Shown here: positions 1-12,988 of the stretch, piece after piece | How the letters are laid out: every line of letters starts with the position of its first letter | Position numbering within the stretch: the stretch's first letter is position 1 | Origin: Cymodocea nodosa | Lineage: Eukaryota > Streptophyta > Magnoliopsida > Alismatales > Cymodoceaceae | Assembly: GCA_036874045.1 (NCBI GenBank) | Contig: CM072336.1 | Span: 16,611,001 to 16,675,000, forward strand | DNA length: 64,000 nucleotides | Direction: 5' to 3' | The notes under the pieces: generated by a model | The model's database searches: none | What the model was told of the DNA's origin: nothing | The model's input: only the letters and a program-made list of their open reading frames with translations | Program-made: the position numbers and the translations under genes

Positions 1-137
1 CATGAACCACAACTTATGATCTATACTTTGAAGAAAAACAATCCTATATTTCCAATATTTAAAATGTATTCCATCAAATAAAGGACGATTAAGATTTTGG
101 TCTCATATAAAGAAAAATTACCATTTCCAGTAGTCAT
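1..137 (-). pseudogene. gag start of element G, cut by window edge
   Basis: An ATG at 137-135 on the minus strand opens a reading frame that starts like the gag of element A (14726), with the same G-N-G-N-F-S-L-Y segment. Only about 45 codons are in view and the copy appears decayed. In this family gag forms the capsid and nucleocapsid. Identification rests on similarity to A within the window. Confidence 0.7.
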
Positions 138-323
138 CTTACCTTAGATTTTTCAACCTATTTGATTTTAAATAGTCTAAAAGCTTTAAAACAACTTGAG
201 CCTTAAATCAAGAAAGTTAAACGTATGCTCAGATATTAATTTCTGTTTAAAAACAAGGAAGGTAGAATAAGCAATGATATTAAATAAGTTGATATAAATT
301 TTATATCAAAGATTATTAACAAA

Positions 324-335
324 GCTCTAATATCA
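324..335 (-). other. Primer binding site of element G (initiator Met tRNA type)
   Basis: The minus strand reads TGATATTAGAGC directly after the LTR end, a close match to the plant copia primer site TGGTATCAGAGC. Confidence 0.8.
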
Positions 336-337
336 CT

Positions 338-2120
338 TGTAGGATCGTATGCCTACACAAGAGGGGGGTGAATTGTGTATTTTTAATATTTTCTGAAATA
401 TAATTGAAACTTTAAAACTCAAAAACAAGTCGAGACAATGTTTTCATAAAATCATTTTTATTCAAGGTTTCAATTACAATAAACAATTCAATTCTCCTCA
501 GAAATTGTAAATGTAATTATATTTCGATACCATGTTTCATTTATACAATTTGACAACTACAAATAGAGAAAAGTAATTTACGGAATTTAAAACATTTCTC
601 TCTGTTTGAGATCTTTCTTCTTCTTCTTCTTCTTCTTCTTTCTTCTTCAGTGACGAATATCTTATCTTTTTATGCTTCATCGAATTTGCTTTCTTCTGAT
701 ACTTCAAATCTTTAGTGACGAAAATCTTACCTTTTTATGCTTCACTGAATTTTCTTCCACTTGAGAGATTTTGCCCGAAGAGGAGTTTTTGATCCTTGAA
801 AAAGATTTTTCTTTTGGTGTGCAGGGATGGTTTGATCCTTGAAAAGATTTTTCTTTTTGTGTGCAAGGATGGTTTGATCAACGAGAACTCTATGCCTTTT
901 ATACTGTATCTTCATTTCATGCATATCCTCCACGTTTAATCACTACCAGTTTTCCACTTTTCCACGTCTTTTCTTTTTCCTTCATCGAAACACACACGTT
1001 CCAACCCATGTTTATATTTCGAATTTCCTTTAATCATCAATCCTAGATCTCTGAAAAATTTCCTGCAAAATAAACTTTCTCATCCAAAAATTTTTCATCA
1101 GTGTAATAAGAAGTCATTACTTTAATGTTAACTAAATGAGTAACACAAGTATATATATATAACTTAACGTTTCTAACTTAATGAGTTCACCATGTGCCAT
1201 TTCACGTGACAAGTACTGTAGTTAACTCAACAAACTAAGTCTGTGGTGTTATGCTATCTCAATGAACCATCTCCGTTGTGTTATGATAACTCAACAAACC
1301 AGTTTATCCTTTCTTTCGAAAGGTTAAATGATAACTCACCGAAAACAGTTTAAGTTTCGGATAGTTACGGATGTAAGTTACCGAAAAACTCTTTATAATA
1401 TAAAACAAGTGAGACACGTGTCAAGACCTGAAAACATGACTTAAGTTACCTTTTGGATAGCTACGACTGTAAGTCTTCGAAAAGCTTTAACTCACCGATT
1501 CAGTAATAAACAAATGTTTTTATAATAAGAATTTTACCACGTGCAAAAATAATAACTTAAGTTTATAACGCTAACCTACCGCGTTGCCTTGGTGTTCAAT
1601 ATAGCAACTCAACGCGTTTAGTTATGTTAACTTAACGAGTTAAACATGTGCACCTCACGTGATACAATACAACATTCATAACTTATAATTTCACCACGTG
1701 TACAATACTAACTTAACGAGTTCGTCTCTTCTTTTACTCACTAACTTAACAAGTTATCACGTGACCTATTTTAACCTTTAAGCCTCTAACTTAACGAGTT
1801 CTCATGTGACCTCTATACAAACAAAACTCTAACTTAACGAGTTGTCTAAACGTGCATTGTTTATGATACAGAAGATATAACTTTAAAACATATCATGCTT
1901 TTCAATAAAACCACACGTTAACTTAACGTTTAGCTAAATGAGAAATTAATACAATGAAATGACTAGTTATTAACTTCAGATCCAATACAGACAAGTATTT
2001 ATATCAGTAAACTTTTTCTGTATTAATTGATGATTTTAATTTCTTTTCACAAGCAGTAGTAATTGAGCAAATATGATTATCTTCATTCAGCACACATCAT
2101 CAAAACAAAAATACTCAACA
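338..2120 (-). repeat. 5' LTR of element G (A family, long subfamily)
   Basis: On the minus strand it starts TGTTGAGTATTT and ends GATCCTACA, with the usual TG...CA ends. It carries many copies of a GTTAAGTTA/GAGTTA repeat, CACGTG boxes and a CTT/GAA microsatellite (about 612-650). It is about 200 bases longer than the LTRs of A and contains a block (about 1310-1500) with TTTCGGATAGTTA-type repeats that otherwise belong to the B and E LTR families. Confidence 0.9.
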
Positions 2121-3723
2121 CCAAATAAGGCTTTCTTTAATTTATACACATAATCAAGATTTTTAATATCTTCAAATCTAGGTGGTTGTTTCACATAAAC
2201 TTCTTCATTAATTAAACCATTTAGAATTGCACTCTTTACAACCATTTGATAAAGCTTAAAATCCATATAGCAAGCATAGGCCAATAATATTCTAATACTT
2301 TCTAACCTAGCTATAGGAGCAAATGTTTCATCATAATCAAGTCCTTCTTCCTATGTATACCTTTGTGCAACTAATCTAGCTTGTTTCTTATAACTTGACT
2401 AGTTTCATTAGTTTTGTTTCTAAAGATCCACTTTGTACCTATTATGGACTGATGTTTTGGTGGAGAGACTAATTCCCAAACATAATTTCTAATGAATTGA
2501 TTTAGTTCATCTTGCATTGCCACTATCTAATTTTCATCAGATAATGCTTTTACTATATTCTTTGGTTCCACTATAGAAACAAGCATACACATACTATTTA
2601 AATTTACTGAAACTCCAGTTTTAACTCCCTCATTAATATTACCAATGACTTGAGTGATGGGATGTGATGAAGAATAACGCCAATTTCTATGATTCTCCTC
2701 AATATTCTCACCAACATTTGAAGATACATCACTTTGATAATTAGTTTGATCATTTAAATTCATATTTTTAATTTTCTCAGATAAATCTTCAATCTCTCTA
2801 TTGATCTCTAATTCTTTTGGGAAATTGATCATATCATCATTATCAGCTTTAGATTGAGATTCTCTAAAAGAATTTTCATTGAAGTTTACATGAAGGGTTT
2901 CTTCAATGGTTCTAGAAATCTTATTATATACTTTATAGGCTTCACTTCTAGTAGAGTAACCTACAAGAATTCCTTCATCCGCTTTGGCTTGAAATTTATC
3001 CCTTTTATCCTTAGTGTTAATAATATAACAAGCTGTATTCATTGCTTTAGCCCAAAGATTTTGAGATAAATTATGTTCATTTAACATAATTCTATCCATT
3101 TCTTAAAGTGATCGATTCTTTCTCTCAACAACACCATTTTGAGAAGGTGCTCTTGGAAAAGAATATTTAAGATCAATGTCATGCTCTTTACAGTAATTAT
3201 CCATTTCATCATTTTCAAATTTAGTACCATGATCACTCCTAAGTTTTTGAATAGAGACACTTTGTTCATTTTGAATAAGATTGCAATACATTTTAAATGT
3301 TTCAAAAACTTCTGTCTTAGTTGCTAGAAAATATGCTCAAGTGTATCTAGAGAAGTCATCTACTAAAACAAAGACATACCATTTACCACTAAGATTCATG
3401 ATTCTTGTTGGTCCAAATAAATCCATATGTATAAGTTCTAAGACTCTCTTGCTTGATATATCAGTTTTGGATTTCAAAGAGTTTTTATGAAGTTTGCCTA
3501 ACTCACATGCATCACACATGAAATCCTTTGAGTATTTAATCTTAGGTAAAGCTCTCACTAAATTTTTTCTAGACAATTTATGCAATAGTTTCATATTTAT
3601 ATGCCCGATCCTTCTATGCCAAAGATATGCATCACTAGTTTCAATTAGCAAACATGAATTTAAATCAACTACACCAAAAGGTAATGACAAAATACATACA
3701 GAACCTTTTCTTTTAGCAATAAA
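2121..3723 (-). mobile_element. Sirevirus pol remnant, minus strand
   Basis: Minus-strand fossil of a Ty1/copia polyprotein. In reading order it shows the GAG pre-integrase domain (about 3690-3450, with the YLWHRRIGHIN block and a C-x2-C pair), the integrase core (about 3440-3100, with HMDLFGP, RSDHG and NGVVERKNR, which carry the D, D and E metal-ligand positions), a linker, and the first part of reverse transcriptase (about 2520-2121, with KLYQM and YKLKKALFG). It matches element A pol in sequence and order. It is bounded by LTR sequence on both sides, is broken in several places, and lies in the opposite direction to the homologous pol at 4131 and beyond. Confidence 0.88.
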
Positions 3724-4130
3724 CTTAAGTTCGTCTCTTCCTTTTGCTTACTAACTTAACGTGTTCTCACGTGACTTATTTTAACATTTAAGCCTATAAC
3801 TCAATAAGTTCTCACGTGACCTTTTTACAAATAACACACTAACTTAATGAGTTGTCTTTAACGTGCATTGTACAAGATACAGAAATATAACTTTAAAACA
3901 TATCATGCTTTACAATTCAAATACACGTTAATTTAACATTTAGTTAAATGAAAAGTTAATATAACATAATGACTAGTTATTTAACATAGTATAATCTCAA
4001 ATCTACTACAGACAAGTATTTATATCAGTAAGCTTTTTCTATATTAATTGATGTTCTTAATTTACTTTCACAAACAATAAAATATGATTACATTCATTTA
4101 GCACACATCATCAAAACAAAATACTGAACA
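3724..4130 (-). repeat. Partial A-family LTR, reversed
   Basis: The minus-strand start at 4130 matches the A-type LTR start (TGTTCAGTATTTTG), and the body carries the GTTAAGTTA repeats and CACGTG boxes. Only the first 400 or so bases of the LTR are present; its other edge abuts minus-strand pol. The same LTR-to-pol junction recurs at 40357/40358, so this piece belongs to a duplicated unit. Confidence 0.8.
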
Positions 4131-4179
4131 CTAAAGCTGATAATGATGATATGATCAATTTCCCAAAAGAATTAGAGAT

Positions 4180-5761
4180 TGTAGGATCGTATGGCTACAA
4201 AAGAGGGGGTGAATTGTGGTTTTCGACATTTTCGAATATAATTGAAACTTTAAAACTCAAAATTAAGTCGAGATATTGTTTTCATAAAATCATTTTTATT
4301 CAAAGTTTCAATTACAATATACAATTCAATTCTCCTCAGAATTGTAGATGCAATTATATATCGATATCATATTTCATCTATACAATTTCATAACTACAAA
4401 CAGAGAAAACTAATTTACGGAATTTAAAACATTTCTCCCTATTTGAGATCTTTCTTCTTCTTCTTTAGTAATTCTTCAGTGACGTATATTTGACTTTCTT
4501 TACTTCACCGAATTTACTTTCTTCTGATACTTTAAATCTTCAGTGACGTAAATCTGACCTTTTCTACTTCACTGAATTTTCTTCCACATGATACTTCACA
4601 TCTTCAATGACATATATCTTACCTTTTTCTACTTAAATGAATTTTCTTCCACCTGAGAGCTTTTCCCCGAAGAGGTGTTTTTGATCCCTGAAAAGATTTT
4701 TCATTTGGTGTGTAGGGATAACTGATCAACAAGAATTCTATGCCTTTTATATTGTATCTTCACTTCATACATATCCTCCACGTTTAATCTCTATCAGTCT
4801 TCCACTTCTTCACGTTTTTCTTTTTCCTTCATCGAAATACACACGTTCTGACCCACGTTTACATTTTGAATTTTCTTTAATTATCAATCCTGGATCTCTG
4901 AAAAATTTCCTGCAAAATAAACTTTCTCGTCCAAAATCTTTCATCAAGTATAATAAGAAGTCGTTACTTTAATGTTAACTAAATGAGTAACACAAGTATA
5001 TATATAACTTAACATTTCTAACTTAACGAGTTCCTCATGTGACAAGTACTGTAGCTAACTCAACGAACTATCTCCATGGTGTTACGCTAACTCAACGAAT
5101 CATCTCCATTGTATTACGATAACTCAACGAACCAGTAATAAACAAATGTTTTTATAATAAGAATTTTACCACAAGCAAAAATAACAACTTAAGTTTAAAA
5201 TGCTAACCTAACGCGTTGCCTTAGTGTTCAATATAGCAACTCAACGTGTTTAGTTATGTTAACTTAAAGAGTTAAACATGTGCACCTCACGTGATACAAT
5301 ATAACATTCATAACTTATAATTTCACCACGTGCACAACACTAACTTAATGAGTTCATCTTTTCTTTTACTCACTAACTCAACGAGTTCTCACGTGACCTA
5401 TTTTAACCTTTAAGCCTCTAACTTAACAAGTTTTCACGTGATCTCTATATGAACAAAACTCTAACTTAATGAGTTGTCTAAACGTGCACTATTCATGATA
5501 CAAAAAATATAACTTTAAAACATATCATGCTTTTCAATAGAAACACACGTTAACTTAATGTTTAGCTAAATGAGAAATTAATGCAACGAAACGACTAGTT
5601 ATTAACTTAGAATAATTTCACATCCAATACAGACAAGTATTTATATCAATAAGCTTTTTCTATATTAATTGATGATTTTAATTTCTTTTCACAAGCAATA
5701 GTAATTGAGCAAATATGATTATTTTCATTTAGCACACATCAACAAAACAAAATACTCAATA
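4180..5761 (-). mobile_element. Solo LTR, A family, reversed
   Basis: A single LTR of 1582 bases with A-family ends on the minus strand, flanked by the 5-base duplication GAGAT (4175-4179 and 5762-5766). No internal region is present, so it is what remains after recombination between the two LTRs of a full element. It interrupts D1 pol. It has no B-type insert, so it belongs to the short LTR subfamily, like element A. Confidence 0.9.
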
Positions 5762-6455
5762 GAGATCAATAAAGAGATTGAAGATTTATTTGAGAAAATT
5801 AAAAATATGAACTTAAATGATCAAACTAATGACCAAAGTGATGTACCTTCAGATGTTGGTGAGAATATTGAGAATCATAGAAATTGGCATTATTCTTCAT
5901 CACATCCCTTCACTCAAGTCATTGGTAATATTAATGAGGGAGTTAAAACTAGAGCTTCAGTAAATTTAAATAGTATGTGTATGTTTGTTTCTATGATGGA
6001 ACCAAAAAATATAGAAGAAGCATTATCTGATGAAAATTGGATAGTGGCAATGTAAGATGAACTAAATCAATTAATCAAAAATGATGTTTAGGAATTAGTC
6101 TCTCTACTAGAAAATCAGTCCATAATAGGTACAAAGTGGATCTTTAGAAACAAAACTAATGAGACTGGTCAAGTTATAAGAAACAAAGCTAGATTAGCTA
6201 CACAAGGGTATACACAAGAAGGACTTGATTATGATGAAACATTTGCTCCTATAAGTAGGTTAGAAAGTATTAGAATATTATTGGCCTATGCTTGCTGTAT
6301 GGATTTTAAAATATATCAAATGGATGTAAAGAGTGCATTTCTAAATGGTTTAATCAATGAAGAAGTTTATGTGAAGCAACCATCTAGATTTGAAGATATT
6401 AAAAATCCTAACTATGTGTATAAATTAAAGAAAGCCTTATATGGTTTGAAGCAAG

Positions 6456-8183
6456 TGCTAGTTCAATTATTTATTAGTTAATTTTGATGATGAAAAACGT
6501 GTGGTTTAATTATTTCTGCCATATTTTAGTTGTCTTTTTATTCAAATGAATCTTGGCTAACTACTTTGTACTTAAAGTCTTTTAAATAACTACGTGCAGG
6601 TTATTTTGTCTACAGTGTATTGATCAGAGAGTTAATTTATAAGTCACCGAACAAAACAGGACAAATCAGATGGTTGAGCTTCTCTCCTGGCTTTTCAGAC
6701 AGTTATATCAGTAACTATCCGAAAGGTATTTATCTTCGGTGAGTTAAGTCTTTTTATGTTCGGATACGACTTTTATGGTAAGTATCCGAAATCCCTTCTA
6801 TTTCAGATAGTTATGGTTTTTCTTTCCGGATAGTTAGCTGTTTCTTTGATTTAATGCATTTTCGGTTACTTTCTTCTAAAGGGCACGTGTTAGTCTCTCA
6901 TCGCTTGACTTAAGTGACTTTTCAGAAGGTTTCGATGTAACTATCCGAAAACTCTTAAGAATCAAAGAGTTACCTTCAATAAGTATCCGAAAATAGTTTT
7001 AAGCTTCGAATGGTTGAGTTTTCTATTATTTCTGACTTAAGTGACTTTTCGGAAGGTTACTTGTGTAACTATCCAAAATGACTTAAGGATCGGAGAGTTA
7101 TCTTTTATAAGTATCCGAAACGTGCCTTCTCTATCGGATAGTTTATTTTTAATATTTTATGATGCTATTTCAGAAAGACACGTGTTTTAATTTTAATACA
7201 TGACTTAAGTGGTCTTTCGGTATGTTAGTTCTATCTATCTGAAATGATTTTGAAGTTTCGGTAAGTTATCTGTTTAAGTCTCCGATTTTCTAAAAACCTT
7301 CGAAGATTCTATTTTTACAGAAACCGCAACTATTATTAATTGACTAATCTTTGTGGCAAGATATCTTTTGATTGCAGATCTCGACTTTATTATGATTGAA
7401 GGTTGCTAGAAATGAATTACTACTTAAGGCATCTGACCTTTTCAGAATTCTTTCCACCTATGCAAATCTCGAAGGAAAAATAAAAAGGATTTGTAGAAGA
7501 CTACAACATACACAGAATTTTTCAACACTCAAAAAGGAAAAATTGTCTACTTAGCATTTCTACAAACATTCTAAAGATTCGTTTGCAACAAAGCCTAGAA
7601 GATCAATAGCTATAGATCAATCAAGAATTCTCCTCAGAGCTTCTTTGTCAACTCTTCATTGGAGTTGATCTGGTCTTGTATGTCATTTTCATTTTAACTC
7701 TGTGACTCCTGGTTTTAAACCATTTTCTCATTTGCTTTAAAACCTTAACTCACAAGGGTGTTGTGAGTATACCTTCATAAGGTTGGGGCCTTTGTGAAGA
7801 GAGTGAAGTGTGATACTTCACTTGCTCAAGATTGGAGTCTTGAGTACACAAAGTTGGTGCTTTGTGTGAGGTTTTTGTTTAGCCTTTAAAAACATCTGTA
7901 AGGTTGTTGCTTAGCCTGCAAAAGCAACTTATTTAATGTTTGTGTTTAGCCTTAAAAGCACTTAGTGGAATTCTTGAGGTTGTGGCCTTGAGGAGTGGAC
8001 TACCTAGTTTGGGGAACCACTATAAATCTCTTTGTATTCTGTACTTTCTACACTACAAGTTTTAATTGCAAAATCAATTAAACAGGGTTCATTAGTGTCA
8101 ACAGCTTCCAAAGTTTCAAAAGCAAAATAAATTTTATTAGGACACTATTCACCCCCCCTCTAGTGTGTCATTCGATCCTTTCA
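6456..8183 (+). repeat. 5' LTR of element B
   Basis: 1728 bases, starting TGCTAGTTCAATT and ending CGATCCTTTCA. From about 6690 to 7310 it is filled with repeats of the form CGGACAGTTA...TAACTATCCGAAA, many arranged as short inverted repeats, together with GACTTAAGTGACTTTTCGG blocks. These distinguish it from the A-family LTR. Confidence 0.9.
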
Positions 8184-8185
8184 AG

Positions 8186-8197
8186 TGGTATCAGAGC
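8186..8197 (+). other. Primer binding site of element B
   Basis: TGGTATCAGAGC, two bases after the LTR end, the exact plant copia primer site complementary to initiator Met tRNA. Confidence 0.92.
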
Positions 8198-8236
8198 AAG
8201 GTTATCTCTGTAATAGATTTAATCAATCTGAGATCA

Positions 8237-10093
8237 ATGGCAGAGGGTCAGCATGTACACCGACCTCCACTCTTTGATGGAAATAATTATGGCTTTTTGA
8301 AAAATAAAATGACTAATTTTTTGAAATCTATGGATGTGAAGGTATGGAGAGTAGTGGTTCGTGGAATACAACTTCCAGATGTTCCTAAAGACATGTGAAA
8401 TGATGAAGATGAGAAGAAAATTCAAATTGATGCAAGAGGAATGAATGCACTAACTTGTGCAATCACTACTGATATATATAACAAGATTTCTGCTTGTTCT
8501 ACTACACATGAAGCTTGGCATGCTTTAGAAATTACATATGAAGGAACAAATGAGGTGAAAGATACAAAAATAAGTATCCTACTAAGGAAATATGAAATGT
8601 TTAAAATGAAAGAGAATGAGAGTATCACTGATCTCATTTCTCATTTCATTGAGATTATAAATGGGTTGAAAAATCTCGGGAAAGAATTTCCCATGAAAGA
8701 ACAGGTTATCAAAGTCTTGAGAAGCCTGAACAAAGATTGGAAAGCTAAGGCTACCCCCCTACAAGATTCAAAGGATATGAGGACTTTCACTCTAGAAGAT
8801 CTCACTAGCAATCTGTTAGCCTATGAGACTCAACTAAAAGATTGGAAAGAAGAGAAAGGAGAAACCTCAAGGAAGGTTGAAAAGAAAAAAGAGCTTGCAT
8901 TGAAGGCTTAACAACCATCTGAGGAGTCTGTTAATGAGTTTCCAGAAGAATTGGCAAGTATTATCAGAAAATACAGAAAATTCTAGAAGAAAGGAAAAAG
9001 TCATGATAAAGGGAAGCAATCTGCTACAAAATGCTTCAACTACAATAGATATGGGCATTTTCAGAGCCAATGCACATATCAAAAGAAGGATGAAAGAAAG
9101 AACATTGACAAGAAGAAATCTCATGGAAAATAGAAGTTTCATCAGAGAAGATTTAATCAAGGAAAGAAGAAAGCATTCCAAGTTACTTGGGATGATTCTA
9201 CAGAATCTGAAGTATCTGAAGGTACCAGTACTGATGGTACACAGACTGAGTCTGAGTTTGAAGAGCTAGCCAATGTTTGTTTTATGGCTAACACTAATGA
9301 GGTACATTCTGATTCTAATATAGCTAAGGAAATTATTTCTGATAATGATTTTGATGTATCTGATATAAATCAAGATGATTATAATGAATTATTGGAAGAA
9401 CTGAAAAATGTTAGTTTGGAAAATTCTATGTTAAAAAGGAAATTATCGAATAGTAATAAAATTGCTGCTAAGTTAGAAAAGGAAATTACTGCATTAAAAA
9501 CTGAAAATTCTATATTAAAGAAGAATAAATTTGTTGCTGATAGTTCTGATATACATGATAAAATTTCTGAACTTGAAAAATATAATTCAGAACTTATTAA
9601 AGATTTGAAGGATAAATTCTTAGAAAACAAAAGGCTACAAGATGAATCTGAAAAATTGAATGAAAAATTTAAAAATCAATGTGTAGAAAAATCTAGTTCT
9701 AATTCTAATATAGAAAAATTAGAACAAGAAATTGGTAGACTGAAATTTAAACTAGGAGCTTTTACCAAAGGAGATAAGAAACTGACCAATATTATTAATA
9801 GTTATAAAGTCTTTGGTGATAGAACTGGTATAGGTTTTAACTATGAACCACCAAAAACATATGCTTCTATTAATTTTTCAAATAGCTATAAAATGGATTA
9901 TGGAAATGGCTACTTGAAAACAATTAATAAAGAGAAAGTTATCTATGTGTTAAAAAGAAATACTGTTAATCGAAATAACACATGGATTTCAAAACAAAAT
10001 AGATTTCAAATATTCTCCACTAACAAAAATGGACCCAAGAAAATATGGGTACCAAAGGATGTGATTATGACTGTTCTTGCAAGTCAAAACTAA
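8237..10093 (+). pseudogene. gag of element B
   Basis: The first ATG after the primer site, at 8237, opens a copia gag: the HRPPLFDGNNYGFLKNKM segment is the usual N-terminal block, and the UBN2-type capsid region follows at about 8441-8850. A zinc-knuckle-like stretch lies at 9032-9073 (CFNYNRYGHFQSQC, with one ligand altered). A long charged region at 9284-10093 is rich in heptads of L, K and E and should form a coiled coil, which is a Sirevirus hallmark. Gag packages the RNA in virus-like particles. The copy is broken. Confidence 0.85.
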
Positions 10094-12988
10094 AAGATCA
10101 CAATGGGTGATGGACAATGGTGCTTCAAAGCATATGACTGGTGATAAATCTGTCCTAAAAGATCTGAAGAAGATTGATGGAGGAAATGTCAGATTTGGCA
10201 ATGATCAAAAAGGTAAGATTATTGGTATCGAATCTATTTATGTAAATGATAAAATGGTTATAGATAATGTCTTGCTAGTTGAAAATTTAGAGCATAATTT
10301 AATTAATATTACTTAGTTAGAAGATAAAGGTTATATGGTTTTGTTTAAATCTAAGAAGTGTCTTGTTATTGATGAAAATTCTAATGAAGTTAAATTTACT
10401 ACTCATAGAAGAAATGATGTATGTTTTCTAAATTTACTTGATGATGTTTCTACCACTGATTCCTGTTTAATTGCAAATAATTTAGATAATGCATGGTTAT
10501 GGTATCGTAGACTAGGTCATATTCATATTTAGATAAGTTAGCTAAGAAGAACCTAGTAGATGGTTTATCCAATTTGAAATTTAAAAAGGATAAAATATGT
10601 GATGTGTGTGAATTGGGAAAATAGAAGAAGAGTTCTTTTAAATTAGGAAAGCAAATTATATCTAGAAGAATTTTGGAATTAATTCACATGGATTTATTTG
10701 GCCCTACTAGAATAGAAAGTTTAGGTGGAAAGAAATATGTATTTGTTCTAGTTGATTTTTAAAGATATACTTGGGTAATATTTCTTAGTCATAAGAGTGA
10801 AGTATTTGAGGAGTTTAAAATTTTTCTGAATATGGTCCAAAATGAAAAGCAATTGAAAGTTCAGAAAATTAAGAGTGATCATGGAGGGGAATTTGAAAAT
10901 GAAAATATAGAAAAACTTTGCCAAGAACTAGGAATAGAACATAGATTTGCCTTTCCTAGAGCCCCTTCTTAGAATGGAGTTGTAGAGAGAAAGAATAGAT
11001 CTCTTCAAGAAATGGCTAGAACTTTGTTGAATGAAAACAAGGTTGCTTATTATTTTTGGGCTGAGGCAGTTAGTACTGCATGTTATATTTTAAATAGAGT
11101 AACCATAAGAAGAGATTTGAATAAGACTCCTTTTGAACTATGGATGGAAAGAATTCCTAAAGTTCATTATTTTAAAGCTTTTGGATCTAAATGTTTTATT
11201 CTGAATATAAAGGAGAATAAAGATAAATTTGAAGCAAAATATGATGAAGGTATATTTTTGGGATATTCTTCAAGAAGTAAAGCATATAGAATTTATAACA
11301 AAATTTCTTTAGCTACTAAAGAATCTACGCATGTAAATTTTGATGAAGAGCCAAGTAATGCTTCAAAAGAAATTGTTGATACTTCAAATTATGAATATGA
11401 TGAATCAAATATTGGAGAATCTAGTACCATGGGTCAAGAAAGAAATGATAATCCTTTGACTCATAAATTTTTACCTCAACACCCTAAGGAGTTTATTATT
11501 GGTGATATTTCTAAAGGTGTGCAAACAAGATCTAGGATTAATGTTTCCAGGTGTTATGCATTTCCATCTGTAATAGAACTTAAAAACATTGATGAGGCAT
11601 TAAATGATGAATTTTGGATTAGTGCCATGTAGGAAGAACTTAATCAGTTTAGAAGAAATGAAGTTTGGGACTTAGTTCCTAAACCTCAAGGTCATTCAAT
11701 TATTGGCACTAAATGGATATTTAAGAATAAATCTAATGAATCAGGGCATGTAATTAGAAATAAGGCTAGACTTGTAGCCCAAGGGTATAACCAGCAGGAG
11801 GGAATAGATTTTGAAGAAACCTTTGCTCTTGTAGATAGATTAGAATCAATTAGAATATTTCTAGCTTTTGCTGCTCATATGAATTTTAAACTTTATCAAA
11901 TGGATGTTAAAAGTGCTTTTTTAAATGATTTCATTAAAGAAGAAGTATTTGTTAGGCAACCACCTAGTTTTGCTGATGCTGATTTTCCTAAGCATGTTTA
12001 CAAATTGAAGAAGGCCCTGTATGGGTTGAAACAAGCTCCGAGAGCTTGGTATGATAGGCTGAAATCCTTTCTATAAGATAATGGTTTTTCTATTGGTAAG
12101 GTTGACAATACCTTATTTTTTAAGAAAAATCATCTAGGTTTGTTAGTTGTTCAGATTTATGTTGATGATATCATTTTTGGAGCAACTAATGAGGATTTAA
12201 GTAGTAAGTTTGCAGATCAGATAAAGAATCAGTCTGAGATGAGTCTAATGGGTGAGTTGAGATTCTTTTTGGGATTGCAGATTAAACAAGTTGAAAAAGG
12301 AATTTTTGTATATTAAGAAAAATATATAAAGCAACTTTTAGAAAATTTGGAATGAGTACTGCAAGTCCTCAAGCACTTTTATGAGTTCATCAATTAAATT
12401 GGATAAAGATGAATCTGGACCAACTGTTGATATTACCAAATATAGAGGGATGATAAGTTCTCTTCTATATTTAACAGCTTCTAAACCTGATATCATGTTC
12501 AGTGTTTGTGCCTGTGCTCATTTTCAAGCTCAACCAAAAGAATCTCACCTATCTACAGTTAAAAGGATAATTAAATACCTGCAAGGAACCTCAAATTTTG
12601 GTTTAATGTATTTCAAAGATAGCAGTTTGGATCTAATTAGATACAATGATGCTAATTATGTTGGATGCAAATATGATAGAAAAAGTACTAGTGGAACTTG
12701 CCAACTATTTGGTAGTTCATTAATTTCATGGTTTAGTAAGAAGTAGAATTGTGTTGCCTTATCTACTATTGAAGCTGAATATGTTGTTGCTACCCTATGT
12801 TGTACACAAATTCTTTAGATGAAACAAACTATGAAAGATTATGGAATTATATACATAAAAACTCCTATTAATTGTGACAGTAATAGTGCAATAAGTCTAT
12901 CAAAGAACCTTGGGTTGCACTCTCAAGCAAAACATATTGAGATAAGACACCATTTTTTGAGAGATAATGTTATGAAGGAGAACATTGA
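10094..12988 (+). pseudogene. pol of element B, upstream part
   Basis: Copia-order pol: retropepsin region with the GASKHMTG block (about 10095-10320), GAG pre-integrase (about 10480-10660), integrase core with HMDLFGPTR, KSDHGGEFEN and NGVVERKNR blocks (about 10680-11030), and reverse transcriptase with [23 protein letters not shown] and the YVDD box near 12160 (about 11640-12300). RNase H with the RKSTSGTCQLFG block follows (about 12600-12988). Element A interrupts the RNase H end, which resumes at 25189. The copy has many breaks. Confidence 0.87.

Larger units (their letters stand above)
1..2120 (-). mobile_element. Sirevirus-type Ty1/copia element G, 5' end only
   Basis: Read on the minus strand this is a full 5' LTR (338-2120), a primer binding site, a leader of about 190 bases and the first codons of gag, which runs out of the left window edge. 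The leader and gag start closely match those of element A. The LTR abuts pol sequence of another minus-strand Sirevirus at 2121, so G was inserted into that older copy; the second target-site copy lies outside the window. Family: Sirevirus lineage, A-type LTR, long subfamily. The visible gag start already looks decayed. The age cannot be estimated because the other LTR is not in view. Confidence 0.85.

Noticed and set aside
742-1046. Short open frames on both strands in the LTR of G
   Set aside because: They overlap the purine/pyrimidine microsatellite and leader of a known LTR, have no domain features and recur in every LTR copy.
6690-7310. MITE or other small DNA transposon because of the inverted repeats
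   Set aside because: The dyads are internal to LTRs with clear TG...CA ends and target duplications, and no separate terminal repeats or extra duplication flank them.
8156-8200. tRNA gene remnants near the LTR ends
   Set aside because: Only the 12-base complement of the tRNA 3' end is present, which is the primer binding site; no cloverleaf can be drawn.
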